From Cytidiella melzeri (taxonomy: Eukaryota; Basidiomycota; Agaricomycetes; Polyporales; Irpicaceae), in assembly GCA_022592445.1 (NCBI GenBank), contig JABYQR010000330.1:1-48119 (forward strand): a DNA stretch of 48,119 bases, read 5' to 3'. Every line of letters starts with the position of its first letter. Within the stretch, counting starts at the first letter, position 1. Shown here piece by piece: positions 10,419-21,519 of this stretch. The notes under the pieces were generated by a model. It did no database searches, was not told the origin of the DNA, and worked only from the letters and a program-made list of their open reading frames with translations. The translations under genes and the position numbers were made by a program.

Positions 10419-12616
10419 CTAGCGTTAGCAAGGCCGGCAAGCGGCAAGTACAATTCCTGAAGATTGAATAAGATTTTACTCCTTGAGCCAGATTTGTAAG
10501 TAAACTTGGTGCTTGTAGGAGCCTGAACAAGTAATTCTGTTAGGAATAGCTTCTTCAATGATCAATGTATATTAAGTTGGTAGTTTGTCTCCACTGGAGC
10601 ACACAATTATTCATAAAAGAAGAGGGACTGTGCTGTAATGTTTGAATTGCAATGATAGGTGTGAGTACAGAATCAAAACATGTTTGTAGAGCAGACCATG
10701 GAGATAAAGATTGTTTGACATGTGTCTTCTTCTTAATGGTGTTGAACTATGTTAAATAATCTGGATACAATTTTGTAAACTGCAGGAGCAGGGTTACAAG
10801 TGATTATGTTGTTGATAGCAAATTGAATAAATCATATAGCATGGAATAGTTAATTGCACCTGTGACTTTGTTTCCAAAAAGAATCTCAGTAACCAATTCT
10901 GTTCCTGGTAAAAATCTTCCCAAGCCACCTGGTCTTGAATATTGACTGTATTACGGGCATTTGTTATTGGTGACACCTTTGACAGGCAACTTGATCTGGG
11001 ATAAATTGACTGTACTACAATTGATCAGTTTGGTTGCAGGGAAAGGGGCCATACATTGATAAAGGTAGTCACCAATTGATGGTAGCAAGGGGCTTCATCT
11101 ATCTTGTCAGTAATTTTGTGCAGTGTTCACTGCTGATTTTAGAACATTACTTGCTTCAAGAATGAACGGCTTGAGGATGTCTCATTAAATCAATTGCTAG
11201 AAGGTGTTACATGTGTCCTGTTGATGTCTGCACTGCCTCACCCCCATTGGAACTGTCACAAGCTGTGTTCTGATTGTAACTCCTCCTTAGAAAGCAACTA
11301 ATAGTTGTGAAACTTTGTGGAACAATCTGCTGCAGTGCTTGCTGCCGATGCAACCATGTCCTGTTGATGTCTGAGCTGCATCACCCCTATTGCCACAGAC
11401 TGTGTTCTGATTGTAACTCCTGATTAGAGAGTAGTGTTCGTGAAACCTTGTGAACCAATCGAATGCAGTGGTTGCTGCCAATACAACCATGTACTGTTGA
11501 TGTTTGAGCTGCATCACCCCTATTGGAACTGCTACAGTGGTGACTCCTGCTCTGAAAGTAGTGGTTGTGAAACTTTGTGGACCAATTGAATGCAGCGCTG
11601 GCTGCTGGTGAAACCATGTCTAGCTGATGTCTGCATTGCCTCACCCCCATCAGAGGTGCCACAGGCTATGTTCTGATTGTAACTCCTGCTTATGGAGCAA
11701 CTGGTGGTTGTGAAACTGTATGGAAGAATCAAAGGCAGTGCTCTATGCTGATGTAAACACCTCCTGTTTATGTCTGAACTGCCTCAGCCCCATCAGAACT
11801 GCCACAGGCTATGTTCTGATTTCAACTCCTCCTTAGAGAGCAACTAACGGTTGTAAAACTTTGTGCAACAATCCAATGCAGTGCTTGCTGCTAATGCAAC
11901 CATGTACTGTTGATGTCTGAACTGCCTCACCCCCATTGGAACTGCCACAGGCTGTGTTCTGATTGTAACTCCTGCTTTGAGACCAACTAACAGTTGTGAA
12001 ACTTTATGAAACAATCAGATACAGTACTCACTACTAATGCAGCCACAAATTTACATTGTCCAAGAATGTAGGGATCGAGAATTTGTAGTCAGCTTCCAAA
12101 GTACTGGTAACTCCTGCCGAGAGCCAATACTATGTGTGGCATGTCTTCTAATTGTACTCCTTTTTCCAGAGAGCAAGCAATGTGTGTAGATTGCTGCACA
12201 TGTACCTGACCAGAATTTGACATCATAGCAAGAGTGGAGTTGGAATCTGAGTTTGAGTGACCTTTTTCAGTAGACTGGCCATAACTTGCTCAATTCCACT
12301 TCAATTGACAGGATGTTGCCACAAGGTAGGGCTATCCAATTGTGTATTTTGTGTACAGATCTGTACCCTTATGCAGTCTGTAAAAATCAAAACTGCATTT
12401 TGATTGCAAAATTGATCTGATACAAAGTTTTAAATGGCTGATAACAAGGCCAGCGTGATACCATCAGCTGGATTCATTGTTTTGTTATTGACACTGTTGC
12501 TGTCTGTATTCTGCCATCAAATTCCCACACTTTGGGGGACAAAAAGGTCATATCTGAAAAGGCATCAATGTGCTGGAGCACACGGAACAATTCTTCTTCA
12601 TTATTCAGGAATTGTA
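10419..12616 (-). mobile_element. Helitron-like (Helentron/HINE-type) element A1
   Basis: On the minus strand the element starts TACAATTCCTGAATAATGAA after a T and ends GGCCTTGCTAACGCTAG before a T. The 5' terminal 20-mer recurs inverted near the 3' end, with about 28 bases beyond it, so the inverted repeats are asymmetric. There is no target duplication. A GC-rich small stem (GCCG...CGGC) lies in the 3' tail. The middle holds a minisatellite (11214-12045). A conserved peptide-like stretch (NKVTGAINYSMLYDLFNL) lies at about 10800-10880. Close relatives are A2 and A3. The element sits in the LTR ending at 10177. CTRR-T ends, insertion at T and tandem repeats are established features of the Helitron/Helentron group; the assignment is an inference. 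Confidence 0.7.
11214..12045. repeat. Minisatellite of A1, about six units of 127-144 bp
   Basis: Units begin near TGTCCTGTTGATGTCTG at 11214, 11357, 11490, 11617, about 11759 and 11903. The unit lengths (143, 133, 127, 142, 144) are not a constant multiple of three, so the open frames that run across the array are unlikely to encode a repeat protein. The same unit family fills the centre of A2 and A3. Confidence 0.85.
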
Positions 12617-13270
12617 ACTCCAATAACAAGCCAAATGTGGACATACGTGTGATCAAATGATAATGAAGGTTTGCTCTCAGCAAAGGGCCACCAAATTTCC
12701 AATGGCTATTCAGCATGAGCAAGCACAGAAAACCCAAGCAGAAATCTCCCAATCTGTCACGGAGTGGGGTGGGCAGGCAAAACGGAAAACTTTGGGGATT
12801 TTGAGCTGCAATGAACAGCCTTTAGGTGATAAGGTGAGTGTAATTGCAGCCTGAGCACTCAAAGCAGAAGGTAGAATCAGTTATCTTTTCAAGGGAGAAG
12901 CACAGTCCTCAGTCAACATGCAGCAGGGTACCTGAGGCATTGGTTCTACAGGCTCAGATGTTCCCAAGATTAGCCCTGCACTTTTTGGATGCCTACTATA
13001 AGGGCCTTGACGGAAAGCAGGCTGCGTGGCCAGTAAGAATTGTTCAGGCCATATAGTAATTCTCAGGGATGCTTTTGAACATCCTACAGCTGGCAAATAT
13101 AACTTAAAATTCTTTCTCATATTCTATAAGGTACAGAATAATGAATACGTAAACTCTTTCAAGTAAGTGAGCACAAGTAGGAGACAAAGAGGCTTATACG
13201 AGAGGTGCACATGATAATCACATGATATGTCACAGTGTGATGATAGTAGTGGAAACAGTCCTGGGCCTAT
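12617..13270. other. Unassigned interval between A1 and an inverted array piece
   Basis: About 650 bp with no recognised family. Short plus-strand peptides such as FPRLALHFLDAYYKGLDGKQ and RDAFEHPTAGKYNLKFFLIF look protein-like but lie in different frames with stops between. It may be a decayed coding fragment of an unknown gene or transposon. Confidence 0.4.
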
Positions 13271-13562
13271 CTTAGTTGCTTTCAAAACAGGAGTTACAAT
13301 CAGCACCCAGCCTGTGGCAGTTCCAATGGGGGGTGAGGCAGTTCAGACATCAAGAGGACACATCTAATACGTTTTGAGAGTTCATCTAATGAGACATGCT
13401 CAAGCCCTGTTGTGGTTGCATCAGCAATGCGCACTGCATCCAACTGTTCCACAAAGTTTCAAAACCATTAATTGCTCTCTAAGCAGGAGTAACAATCAGA
13501 ACACAGCCTGTGGCAATTCCAATGGGGATGAGGCAGTTCAGACATCAACAGGACACATGTAA
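13271..13562 (+). repeat. Inverted fragment of a Helitron-like minisatellite
   Basis: About two minisatellite units lie here in the opposite orientation to the flanking arrays (GAGGCAGTTCAGACATCAA). They end with CACATGTAAC, the reverse of the sequence that precedes the array in A3. Element A2 is inserted exactly here, so A2 jumped into an older, inverted copy of its own family. Confidence 0.7.
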
Positions 13563-15781
13563 CTAGCGTTAGCAAGGCCGTCAAGCGGCAAGTACAATTC
13601 CTGAAGATTGAATGGAGTATTACTTTTTGAGCTAGAGTTGTAAGTAAACAAGTAATTTTGTTGGGAATAGCTTTTTTGATGAGTGATGTATAGTAAGTTG
13701 GTGGTTTGTCTTCACTGGAGCACACAATTGTTCATGAAAGAAGAGGAACTGTGTTGTATTGTTAGAATTGCAACAATGGGTGTGAGTACAAAATTAAAAC
13801 AAGTTTGTGGAGTAGAGCATGGGGATAAAGATTGTTTGACATGTGTCTTCTTCTTGATGGTGCTAAATTAAATAAATCAGGTAGCATGAAATAGTTAATT
13901 GCACCTGTGACTTTGTTACCAATACGAACCTCAGTAAACAACTCTGTTCCTGGTAAGAACCTTGCCAAGCCACCTGGTCATGAACATTGACTGTATTGCG
14001 AGCATTTGCTATTGGTGACGCCTTTGATAGGCAACTTGATCTGGGATAAAGTGACTGTAGTACAATTGAAACATTTGGTTGCAGGAAAAGGAGCCATACA
14101 TTGATGAAGGTAGTCGCCAATGGTAGCAAGGGGCTTCATCTATCTTGTTATTGACCTTGTGCAGTGTTCACTGCTGATTCTAGAAAATTACTTGCTTTAA
14201 GAATGAAGGGCTGGAGGGTGTTTCATTAGATCAATTGCTAAAACATGTTACATGTGTCCTGTTGGTGTCTGCACTGCCTCACCCCCATCAGAGCTACCAC
14301 AGGCTGTGTTCTGATCGTAACTCATGCTTATAGAGCAACTGGTGGTTGTGTAACTGTATGGAAGAATCAAAGGCACTGCTCCATGCTGATGCAACCACAT
14401 CCTGTTGATGTCTGAACTGCTTCAGCCCCATTAGAGCTGCCACAGGCTATGTTCTTATTCTAACTCCTCATCGGAGAGCAACTAACAGTTCTGAAACTTT
14501 GTGCAACAATCAATGCTATGCTTGCTGCTGATGCAACCAAGTTTTGTTGATGTCTGAACTGCATCAGCCCCACTAGAACTGCCACAGGCTGTGTTCTGAT
14601 TGTAACTCCTCCTTAGAGAGCAACTAATGGTTGTGAAACTTGTGTAACACTCTGATGCAGTGGTTGCTGCTGATGCAACCATGTACTATTGATGTCTGAG
14701 CTGCATCACCCCTATTGGAACTGCCATAGACTGTTTTCTGATTGTAACTCCTGCTTAAAATGTGGTGGTTGTGAAGCTTTGTGGACCAATTGAATACAGC
14801 GCTGGCTGCTGATGAAACGGCATCTAGCTGATGTCTGCGCTGCCTCACCCCCATTGGATCTGCCGCAGGCAATGTTCTGATTGTAACTCCTGCTTATAGA
14901 GCAACTGGTGGTTTTGAAACTGTAAGGAAGAATTAAAGGCAGTGCTCTATGGTGATGCAACCACGTCCTGTTGATGTCTGAACTGCATCAGCCCCACTAG
15001 AACTGCCACAGGCTGTGTTCTGATTGTAACTCCTCCTTAGAGAGCAACTAATGGTTGTGAAACTTGTGTAACACTCTGATGCAGTGGTTGCTGCTGATGC
15101 AACCATGTCCTGTTGATGTCTGAGCTGCATCACTCCTATTGGAACTGCCATGGGCCGTTTTCTGATTGTAACTCCAGCTTAGAGAGCAACCAACAGTTGT
15201 GAAACTTTGTGGAACAATCAGATGCAGTACTCACTGCTGATGCAGCCACAAATCTACCTTGTCTAAGAATGTAGGGCCTGAGAATGTTGTCATTGCTTCC
15301 AAAGTACTGGTAGTTTTTGCTCAGAGCCATGATGGTTATGGCATGTGTTCTAAGTGTATTTCTTGTTTAGAGAGCAGGCAATGTTTGCAGCTTGCTGTAC
15401 ATGTAACTGACCAGTTTCTGCTGTCATGTGGTAGCAAGAGTGGAGTTTGAAGCTGAGTATGAGTGAGTTTTTTCAGTAGACTGCCCATAAGTTACTCAAT
15501 ACCACTTCAATTGACAGGGTATTTGTACCCATATTCAGTCCGTCAGAATCAAAAAGTGCATTGTGATTGTAAAAGTGATCTGATACAAAGCTATCATGGG
15601 CTAATAACAAAGTCAGTGTGATGCCATCAACTGCATTTGTTGTCTCAATATTGAAACTGTTTACTGTCTGTATTCTCCCATCAAATTTTCTCACTTTGGA
15701 GGACAAGTGTGTTATATTCTCAAAAGCACCAATGTGCTGGACTACACTGGAACAATGCTTCTTCATTTCTCAGGCATTTTA
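13563..15781 (-). mobile_element. Helitron-like (Helentron/HINE-type) element A2
   Basis: Same plan as A1. The 3' end on the minus strand is GCTAACGCTAG followed by T. The 5' end is AAAATGCCTGAG after a T, more diverged than in A1 or A3. A short reading frame begins 13 bases in (MKKHCSSVVQHIGAF) and aligns with the other copies. A conserved segment (NKVTGAINYFMLPDLFNL) lies at about 13870-13930. The array spans about 14245-15245. Length 2219 bp, almost the same as A1 and A3. The 3' tail has one G-to-T change (GGCCGTCAAGC) against the others. Confidence 0.7.
14245..15245. repeat. Minisatellite of A2, about seven to eight units
   Basis: Units share GTCCTGTTGATGTCTGAACTG, GCCACAGGCTGTGTTCTGAT and AGAGCAACTAATGGTTGTG blocks in the same order as in A1 and A3. 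The unit near 14530-14690 and that near 14960-15100 are almost identical to each other, which suggests recent duplication inside the array. Confidence 0.8.
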
Positions 15782-15929
15782 ATATGGCTTCACTGCTATG
15801 ATTTGCTGTACAGAGTGGCAGTGCACTCATGCAAACAAGTGCCAAAACATTATAAAAAGCTACCTATGTGTGAGGCGCATACCAGTTCCATTCAACTTTT
15901 TGCTACCATTTTATACCTCAGTATTTAGC
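15782..15929. other. Short unassigned spacer
   Basis: Sequence between the 5' end of A2 and the diverged LTR. No motif or reading frame stands out. Confidence 0.4.
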
Positions 15930-16405
15930 TCCCTCCTTCCCCTCACCAATACACATTCCTTGCCAAATTTAGTAAGCACCCATATCATCCACATGAGACA
16001 CTCCATACATGGCCACATCACTGAGCTGCTAGGTCACACTGGTACATGACTCAGCTGGCATAAGACCCCATGGCAAGCGTCATGCGTCTCAATCCAAAGC
16101 TAGGGCTGTGACTCTGTAGCTACCACTAATGGACCCCTATCTTCTGGGCTTTGTTCTGTATATAGTTAGACTGTTCTCAATGGTGTATGACTAGAATAGG
16201 AGCACCATGCCATTTATAGCTAGCTTCAAGGTCTTGGCGTAGTCTAGACAACAGCTATTAATCTTCTTTAGGTGAATCATCTTTTCACACAGCTTGTCTC
16301 CGAGCCTGGACTACAGGTCCCTGAAGTCTATATAAGCTGCTGTATGTATGCTCTTGCCACTTAGTGTCCCTTGTTGCCGTGTTGAGCCCTTGTCTCCACA
16401 ACCAT
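15930..16405 (+). repeat. Diverged Gypsy LTR (family C relative)
   Basis: It aligns by eye to the LTR at 4698-5386 in the same order of blocks: GTCACACT..CATGTGACT, AGCTAGGG, TAGTCTAGACAA, AGGTCCCTGAAGTCTATATAAGC and GTTGAGCCC..GTCTCC. The TATATAAG promoter block is the best conserved part (about 16327-16336). Both boundaries are unclear and no target duplication was found, so this is an old relict. Confidence 0.65.
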
Positions 16406-16753
16406 TGTTTTACATTTTGCTCACCTTACATCACCCTTCCAAATCTTTACATCAGTGCTGCTACCAGGCCAGGAACTTGCATAGTACAGGCTGGTGAGCT
16501 CATTGTTGCTCTATGGTTCATGCCCAATGATCTTCATACTCAAACCATTGCTACAGCTATCTTCCTTTTGCATTACTACCATCCAAGTATCTGATTTACT
16601 GCAGGCCAAGGCTTTTGCATTGTGCAAGTTGGTGAGTACATTGTAGCTCTACAAATTGCTCACCTCAATTCATCTTACTAATGCATGCTTACAGCTATCT
16701 TACAAGCTCCCCAAATTACCTTTTCACATCCCATATTCTTGCTTGTCCTTGCA

Positions 16754-17443
16754 ATGCATTTCTCCAATACCTTCTTGCTGTCCATTGCAATTGTCTCTGG
16801 CATATCTCATACTGTTACTGTGTCTGCCATCCCACACAGCAGTCAAGCATCTCTCAATGCGCCTTTCTCTGGTATCAACTCTAACAACTTGGGAGGATCA
16901 ACAGCCTCAATTCTGATTGACAGAGGATTAGAAGATTCCTATGGAACTGTGAAGTCAGTACTCATGCTTCAGATTGAATTGTGTCTCTGACAACTTTATT
17001 TCAGTCTGATCAACACCATTGCTGTGGGTGGAAAGTACAACAAGCAAGGAGTACAGCACCAAGCACGTGACAAAACCCCAACTTCAGCACAATATGGACA
17101 AATCAAGATAGTCTTGGACGACCAAGAGCATCAGCTGTTGCATGAGATACAGAGTCGCTGGCCTACTGTCCACAATTCACTTCGCAGCACAGCACATTTC
17201 CAACAAGGACAACATGTGTCTCCTGATCAGGCTCTATGGAGACAGATGAACCGTATCCTGCATCTTGAAAATGTGATCTTGGCGTTACAGTTTGATGCAC
17301 ATGGGCCCACTTCTATCTTTTACATCAAACCATGCCCAAGTCCCCTTACTCTGGAAGTGATTAATCTCACAAGGACAACGATTCTACAAAAGTGGCTTGA
17401 GATTTACACGCACCCAGGATGGCGACAGCCCAGGAGACTGTAG
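16754..17443 (+). CDS. Putative two-exon gene with secretion signal, unknown function
   Basis: The first exon starts ATG at about 16754 with MHFSNTFLLSIAIVSGISHT, which looks like a signal peptide, followed by a serine/asparagine-rich segment. A GT-AG intron at about 16952-17002 joins ...SYGTV to NLINTIAVGGKYNKQGVQH in frame. The frame stays open to a TAG at 17441-17443 (HPGWRQPRRL). The second exon includes KIVLDDQEHQLLHEIQSRWP and DQALWRQMNRILHLENVI, which suggest a folded domain, but the family is not recognised. It lies just downstream of a relict LTR and could be a host small secreted protein, a fusion or a captured piece. An in-frame ATG also exists at 16685. Confidence 0.45.
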
Positions 17444-17828
17444 AGTAGAGTGATTCTGAGCTTCTGAGTGTATAGAACAAGGATCAAATCCCCATTCTGC
17501 ATTTTAGCTGGTCATTTCAGATGTTACAGTGAGCAATGTAGAAGCAGAATTGTTACTAGCCTTCAAAATGTTTCTGATTTAAACACAACCTTGTCTTGAA
17601 AACAATTGTTTTTCTACTTCCAACTTGCAAAGGGCCCTGGAAGATAATGTCTTCTGACTACATCATCCTGCACTCTCAGGGGATTTGTGTTTCGATAATC
17701 TGTTCAAAGTCCCACATACCTTGCAACAATCATCTTCTACCTTTCATTCCTTGTAGTTTGTGGACAACTCACTTACAGCCTCTCCAGTTAGGCAAAGTTT
17801 TTCTCAGAGTATCAAAGAGGTGTATACA
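17444..17828. other. Unassigned interval
   Basis: About 385 bp without a convincing gene or repeat. It probably includes the 3' region of the preceding gene model. Confidence 0.4.
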
Positions 17829-18146
17829 CTAGCGTTAGCAGTGCCGGCAAGTGGCAAGTACAATTCTTGAAGACTTCATACATTTCTCACAATATCATGG
17901 ATATCAATGAATCAAAAGTAAATCTCACACAAGTATCTTAAGCATCACAACACATATCAACTGCTACAGTGCTGGTCCAACCATGTTGTTCTGAGGCCAA
18001 CACGTTGCAGTTTACACCAATCATGTTACTGTCATATTCAGTACGTCTACCTGTACTTATTGTCACAGATTTTGCATTTTTTACAAGACTTGCCTTGACA
18101 GGCAATGGTATTGAGAAGATTTTGAGCGACCATCATAAGCGCACAT
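17829..18146 (-). mobile_element. Helitron-like element A5, 3' end with coding sequence
   Basis: The minus strand ends GGCACTGCTAACGCTAG before a T, the family terminus. Unlike A1-A3 the next 200 bases match the element at 35.9-36.17 kb. They encode, on the minus strand, the end of a protein: ISTGRRTEYDSNMIGVNCN, then ...VAVDMCCDA and TAA at 17938-17940. Many differences from the 36-kb copy are silent or conservative (CCDA end and NMIGVNCN block kept), which supports real coding. The piece is cut at 18146 by a solo Gypsy LTR; the target duplication CACAT (18142-18146) belongs to that LTR. Confidence 0.65.
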
Positions 18147-18901
18147 GGTCGTGGATGGCCCAACTAGCCCTTATTTTTCGCAATTTACCTCTTGTTTTTA
18201 TCTTTAAAACCTGGGGCTACAACCCAGTTGCAATCCTCTTTGCACAAACCCCTTGCACGTCTATTAAGCGCCCGTATCACGTGGCTTAGACGCTCTACAT
18301 GGTCACGTTACTTGCTACTACGTCACACTGGCATGTGACTTAGCTTAAGTAAGACCACATGGCTACAAACACATGGCTCAGCCCATAGCTAGGGTTTGAC
18401 GTCATAGATACCGTTCACATGGACTCCTTTTGTTCTTTCCCTATTGTTCTCTTTATGGAAGGATGTTCTCACAGGTGTGGGAATGGAATACAATAGTTGG
18501 TCTCCTTTTAGATAGATTCTCTCACGAGTAGAGTTCTTGGCAAGGTCTAGACAATAGCTATTGTTCTCCTTTAGGTAGTTTGTTTGTTCTTTGTTCACAC
18601 GGCTTCTTGCAAAGCCTGCCCTGAACACGGTCTGTGCGTAGGTCCCTGAAGTCTATATATACTGCTGCATGTATGCTCCTAGCCCCCCATCTCGACCTCT
18701 TGGTCTTTACTGGGCTAGGTAAGCAAACCCCTCTGTACTACATAGCTGGTAGACAGAATACTAACTTGGTCTTTACTGGGCTAGATACTTGTATAAAGTC
18801 TGATAGCTGGTGAAAGCACTGTGCTACACACCTGCCACCACCTCCTTATTGATATCCACTTTGTGTCCCTGTTTGTCATGTCGAGCCCCGTCTCTGTGTC
18901 A
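18147..18901 (+). mobile_element. Solo Gypsy LTR (family C), 755 bp, TSD CACAT
   Basis: It matches 4698-5386 end to end, with the first base changed (GGTCGTGG for TGTCGTGG) and an extra stretch of roughly 60 bp around 18720-18780 that duplicates the TTGGTCTTTACTGGGCTAG block. Exact CACAT copies lie at 18142-18146 and 18902-18906. No internal Gypsy sequence is attached, so it is a solo LTR. Confidence 0.9.
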
Positions 18902-18906
18902 CACAT

Positions 18907-19299
18907 GGGCACTTATCCCGGTGCTTGTCCTGTGCTTATCAATTGATTCACGGATGCACTGATATGCTCCTTTCCTTATTTGTGATCACATGATTGAACT
19001 CCCTGAAAACCTTGTGAAACATGCTGGAACTATGATGTCATAGTGTACAACATTCTAGCAGACAATGTCATAGTCCTTAGAATCTTCTGGAGAAGTCTAG
19101 CCTTGCCCTAGAACAAGCTAGAACAAGTCTAGCCTTGGAACTGGGTCATGGGGTCAGGTCATGGGAACAATTGCTATTGGTTGATTCTTGAAGTGGCACC
19201 ACTAGGGCATAGGGCATGCTTAGTAAGGTAGATTACTTTGCTTACTCATGTAGGTACTAGGGGTCCTAGGGCAGCACCTGGGGTTTCCCCCTTCATGTA
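18907..19299. other. Unassigned interval
   Basis: About 390 bp. Short imperfect repeats (CTAGAACAAG and CTAGCCTTG pieces near 19090-19135) are present, but no gene or known repeat was recognised. It may be what lay beside element A5 before the LTR insertion. Confidence 0.4.
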
Positions 19300-21519
19300 C
19301 TAGCGTTAGCAAGGCCGGCAAGCGGCAAGTACAATTCCTGAAGATTGAATGAAATATCACATCTTGAGCCAGATTTGTAAGTGAACTTGGTGCTGGTAGC
19401 AGCCTGAACAACAGATTTTGTTAGGAATGGCTTCTTCAATGAGTAATGTATAGTAAGTTAGTAGTTTATCTTTACTAGAGCACACAATCATTCATGAAAG
19501 AAGAGGGACTGTGCTGTATTGTTTGAAGTGCAACAATGGGTGTGAGTACAGAATTGAAACAAGTTTGTGGAGTAGAGCATGGAGATAAAGATTGTTTGAC
19601 ATGCGTCTTCTTCTTAATGGTGTTGAACTATGTTGAATAATCTAGATACAATTTGGTAAACTGCAGGAGCAGAGCTACAAGTGATTTTCTTATTGATAGC
19701 AAATTGAATAAATCATATAGCATGAAATAGTTAATTCCACCTGTGACTTTGTTATCACAAAGAACCTTAGTAAACAATTCTGTTCCTGGTAAGGACCTTG
19801 CCAAGCCATCTGGTCATCAATATTGACTGTATTACAGGCATTTGCTATTGGTGACACCATTGATAGGCAACTTGATCTGGGATAAAGTGACTGTACTACA
19901 ATTGATAAGTTTGGTTGCAGGAAAAGGAGCCATACATTGATGAAGGTAGTCGCCAATGGTAGCAAGGGGCTTCATCTATCTTGTCATTAACCTTGTGCAG
20001 TGTTCACTGCTGATTTTAGAGAATTACTTGCTTTAAGAATGAAGGGCTGGAGGGTGTCTCATTGGATCAATCATTAGAACATGTTACATGTGTCCTGTTG
20101 ATGTCTGAACTGCCTCACCCCCAATGAAATTGCCACAGGCTGTGTTCTGATTGTGACTCCGGCCTAGAGAGCAACTAGTGGTTGTGAAACTCTGTGGAAC
20201 AATCAAATGCAGTGCTTGATGCTGATGCAACCATGTCCAGCTGATGTCTGAACTGCCTCAGCCCCACTAGCACTGCCACAGGCTGTGTTCTGATTGTAAC
20301 TCCTTCTTAGAGAGCAATTGATGGTTGTGAAACTTTGTGGAACAATCTGATGCAGTGCTTGCTGCAGATGCAACAATGTCCTGGTAATGTTTTAGCTGCA
20401 TCACCCCCATTGGAACTGCCACAGACTGTGTTCTGATTGTAACTCCTGCTTAGAGAGTAGTGGTTGCAGAACCTTCTGGACAAATTGAATGCAGTGTTTG
20501 CTGCCAATGCAACCATGTACTGTTGATGTCTGAACTGCCTCACCCCCATCGGAACTGCTACAGTTGTAATTCCGGCTTAGAAAGTAGTGGTTGTGAAAAT
20601 TTGGGGACCAATTGAACGCAGCGCTGGCTGCTGATGAAACCCCGTCCAGCTGATGCCTGCACTGCCTTACCCCCATCAGAGCTGCCACAGGCTGTGTTCT
20701 GGTTGTAACTCCTGCCTATGGAGCAGTTGGTGGTTGTGAAACTGAACGGAAGAATCAAAGGCAGTGCTCTATGGTGATGCAACCGCGTCCTGCTGATGTC
20801 TGAACTGCCTCAGCCCCATTAGAACTGCCACGGGCAGTGTTCTGTTTGTAAGTCCTCCTTAGAGAGCAACCAACAGTTGTCAAACTTTGTGGAACAATCA
20901 GATGCAGCATTCACTGCTGATGCAGCCACAAATTTACAATGTCCAAGAATGTAGGGGTTGAAAATTTGTAGTTAGCTTCCAAAGTACTGGTAATTTTTGC
21001 TCAGAGCCAATACTACGTGTGGCATGTCTTCTAATTGTATTCCTTGTTTAGGGAGCAAGCATTGTCTGTAGATTACTGCACATGTACCTGAACAGAATTT
21101 GACATCATTTGCCAGCAGGAGTGGAGTTTGAATCTGAGTCTGGATCACTTTTTCAAGTAGACTGGCCATAACTTGCTCAATTCCACTTCAATTGACAGGA
21201 TGTTTGTACCAGGATGTTGCCACATGATAGGGTCACCCAATGGTGTATTATATGTACAGATTTGTACCCATATGCGGTCTGTAAAAATCAAAAACTGCAT
21301 TTTGATTGCAAAATTGATCTGATACAAAGTTATATAGAGCTGATAACAAGGCCAGTGTGATCCCATCAGCTGTATTCATTGTTTTGTTATTGACATTGTT
21401 TCTGTCTGTATTCTGCCATCAAATTCCCACACTTTGGGGGACAAAAAGGTCACATTTGAAAAGGCATCAATGTGCTGGAGCACACTGGAACAATTCTTCT
21501 TCATTCTTCAGGAATTGTA
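19300..21519 (-). mobile_element. Helitron-like (Helentron/HINE-type) element A3
   Basis: The best preserved copy. The minus strand starts TACAATTCCTGAAGAATGAA after a T and ends GGCCTTGCTAACGCTAG before a T; length 2220 bp. A 42-codon frame starts 16 bases in (21504 to 21376): MKKNCSSVLQHIDAFSNVTF, then LSPKVWEFDGRIQT and TGA. The minisatellite spans about 20095-20930. The conserved NKVTGGINYFMLYDLFNL stretch is at about 19695-19750. The 5' flank is a Gypsy integrase fragment. No target duplication was seen, as expected for this class. Confidence 0.75.
20095..20930. repeat. Minisatellite of A3, about six units
   Basis: Units share the GTCCTGTTGATGTCTGAACTG start and the CACAGGCTGTGTTCTGATTG core, each roughly 125-140 bp. 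Unit order and number are close to those in A1. Confidence 0.85.

Noticed and set aside
11287..12050. Long minus-strand open frames with repeated GGEAVQTSTGHGC-like peptides
   Set aside because: Unit lengths are not multiples of three and vary, so the frame shifts from unit to unit. The frames come from the minisatellite.
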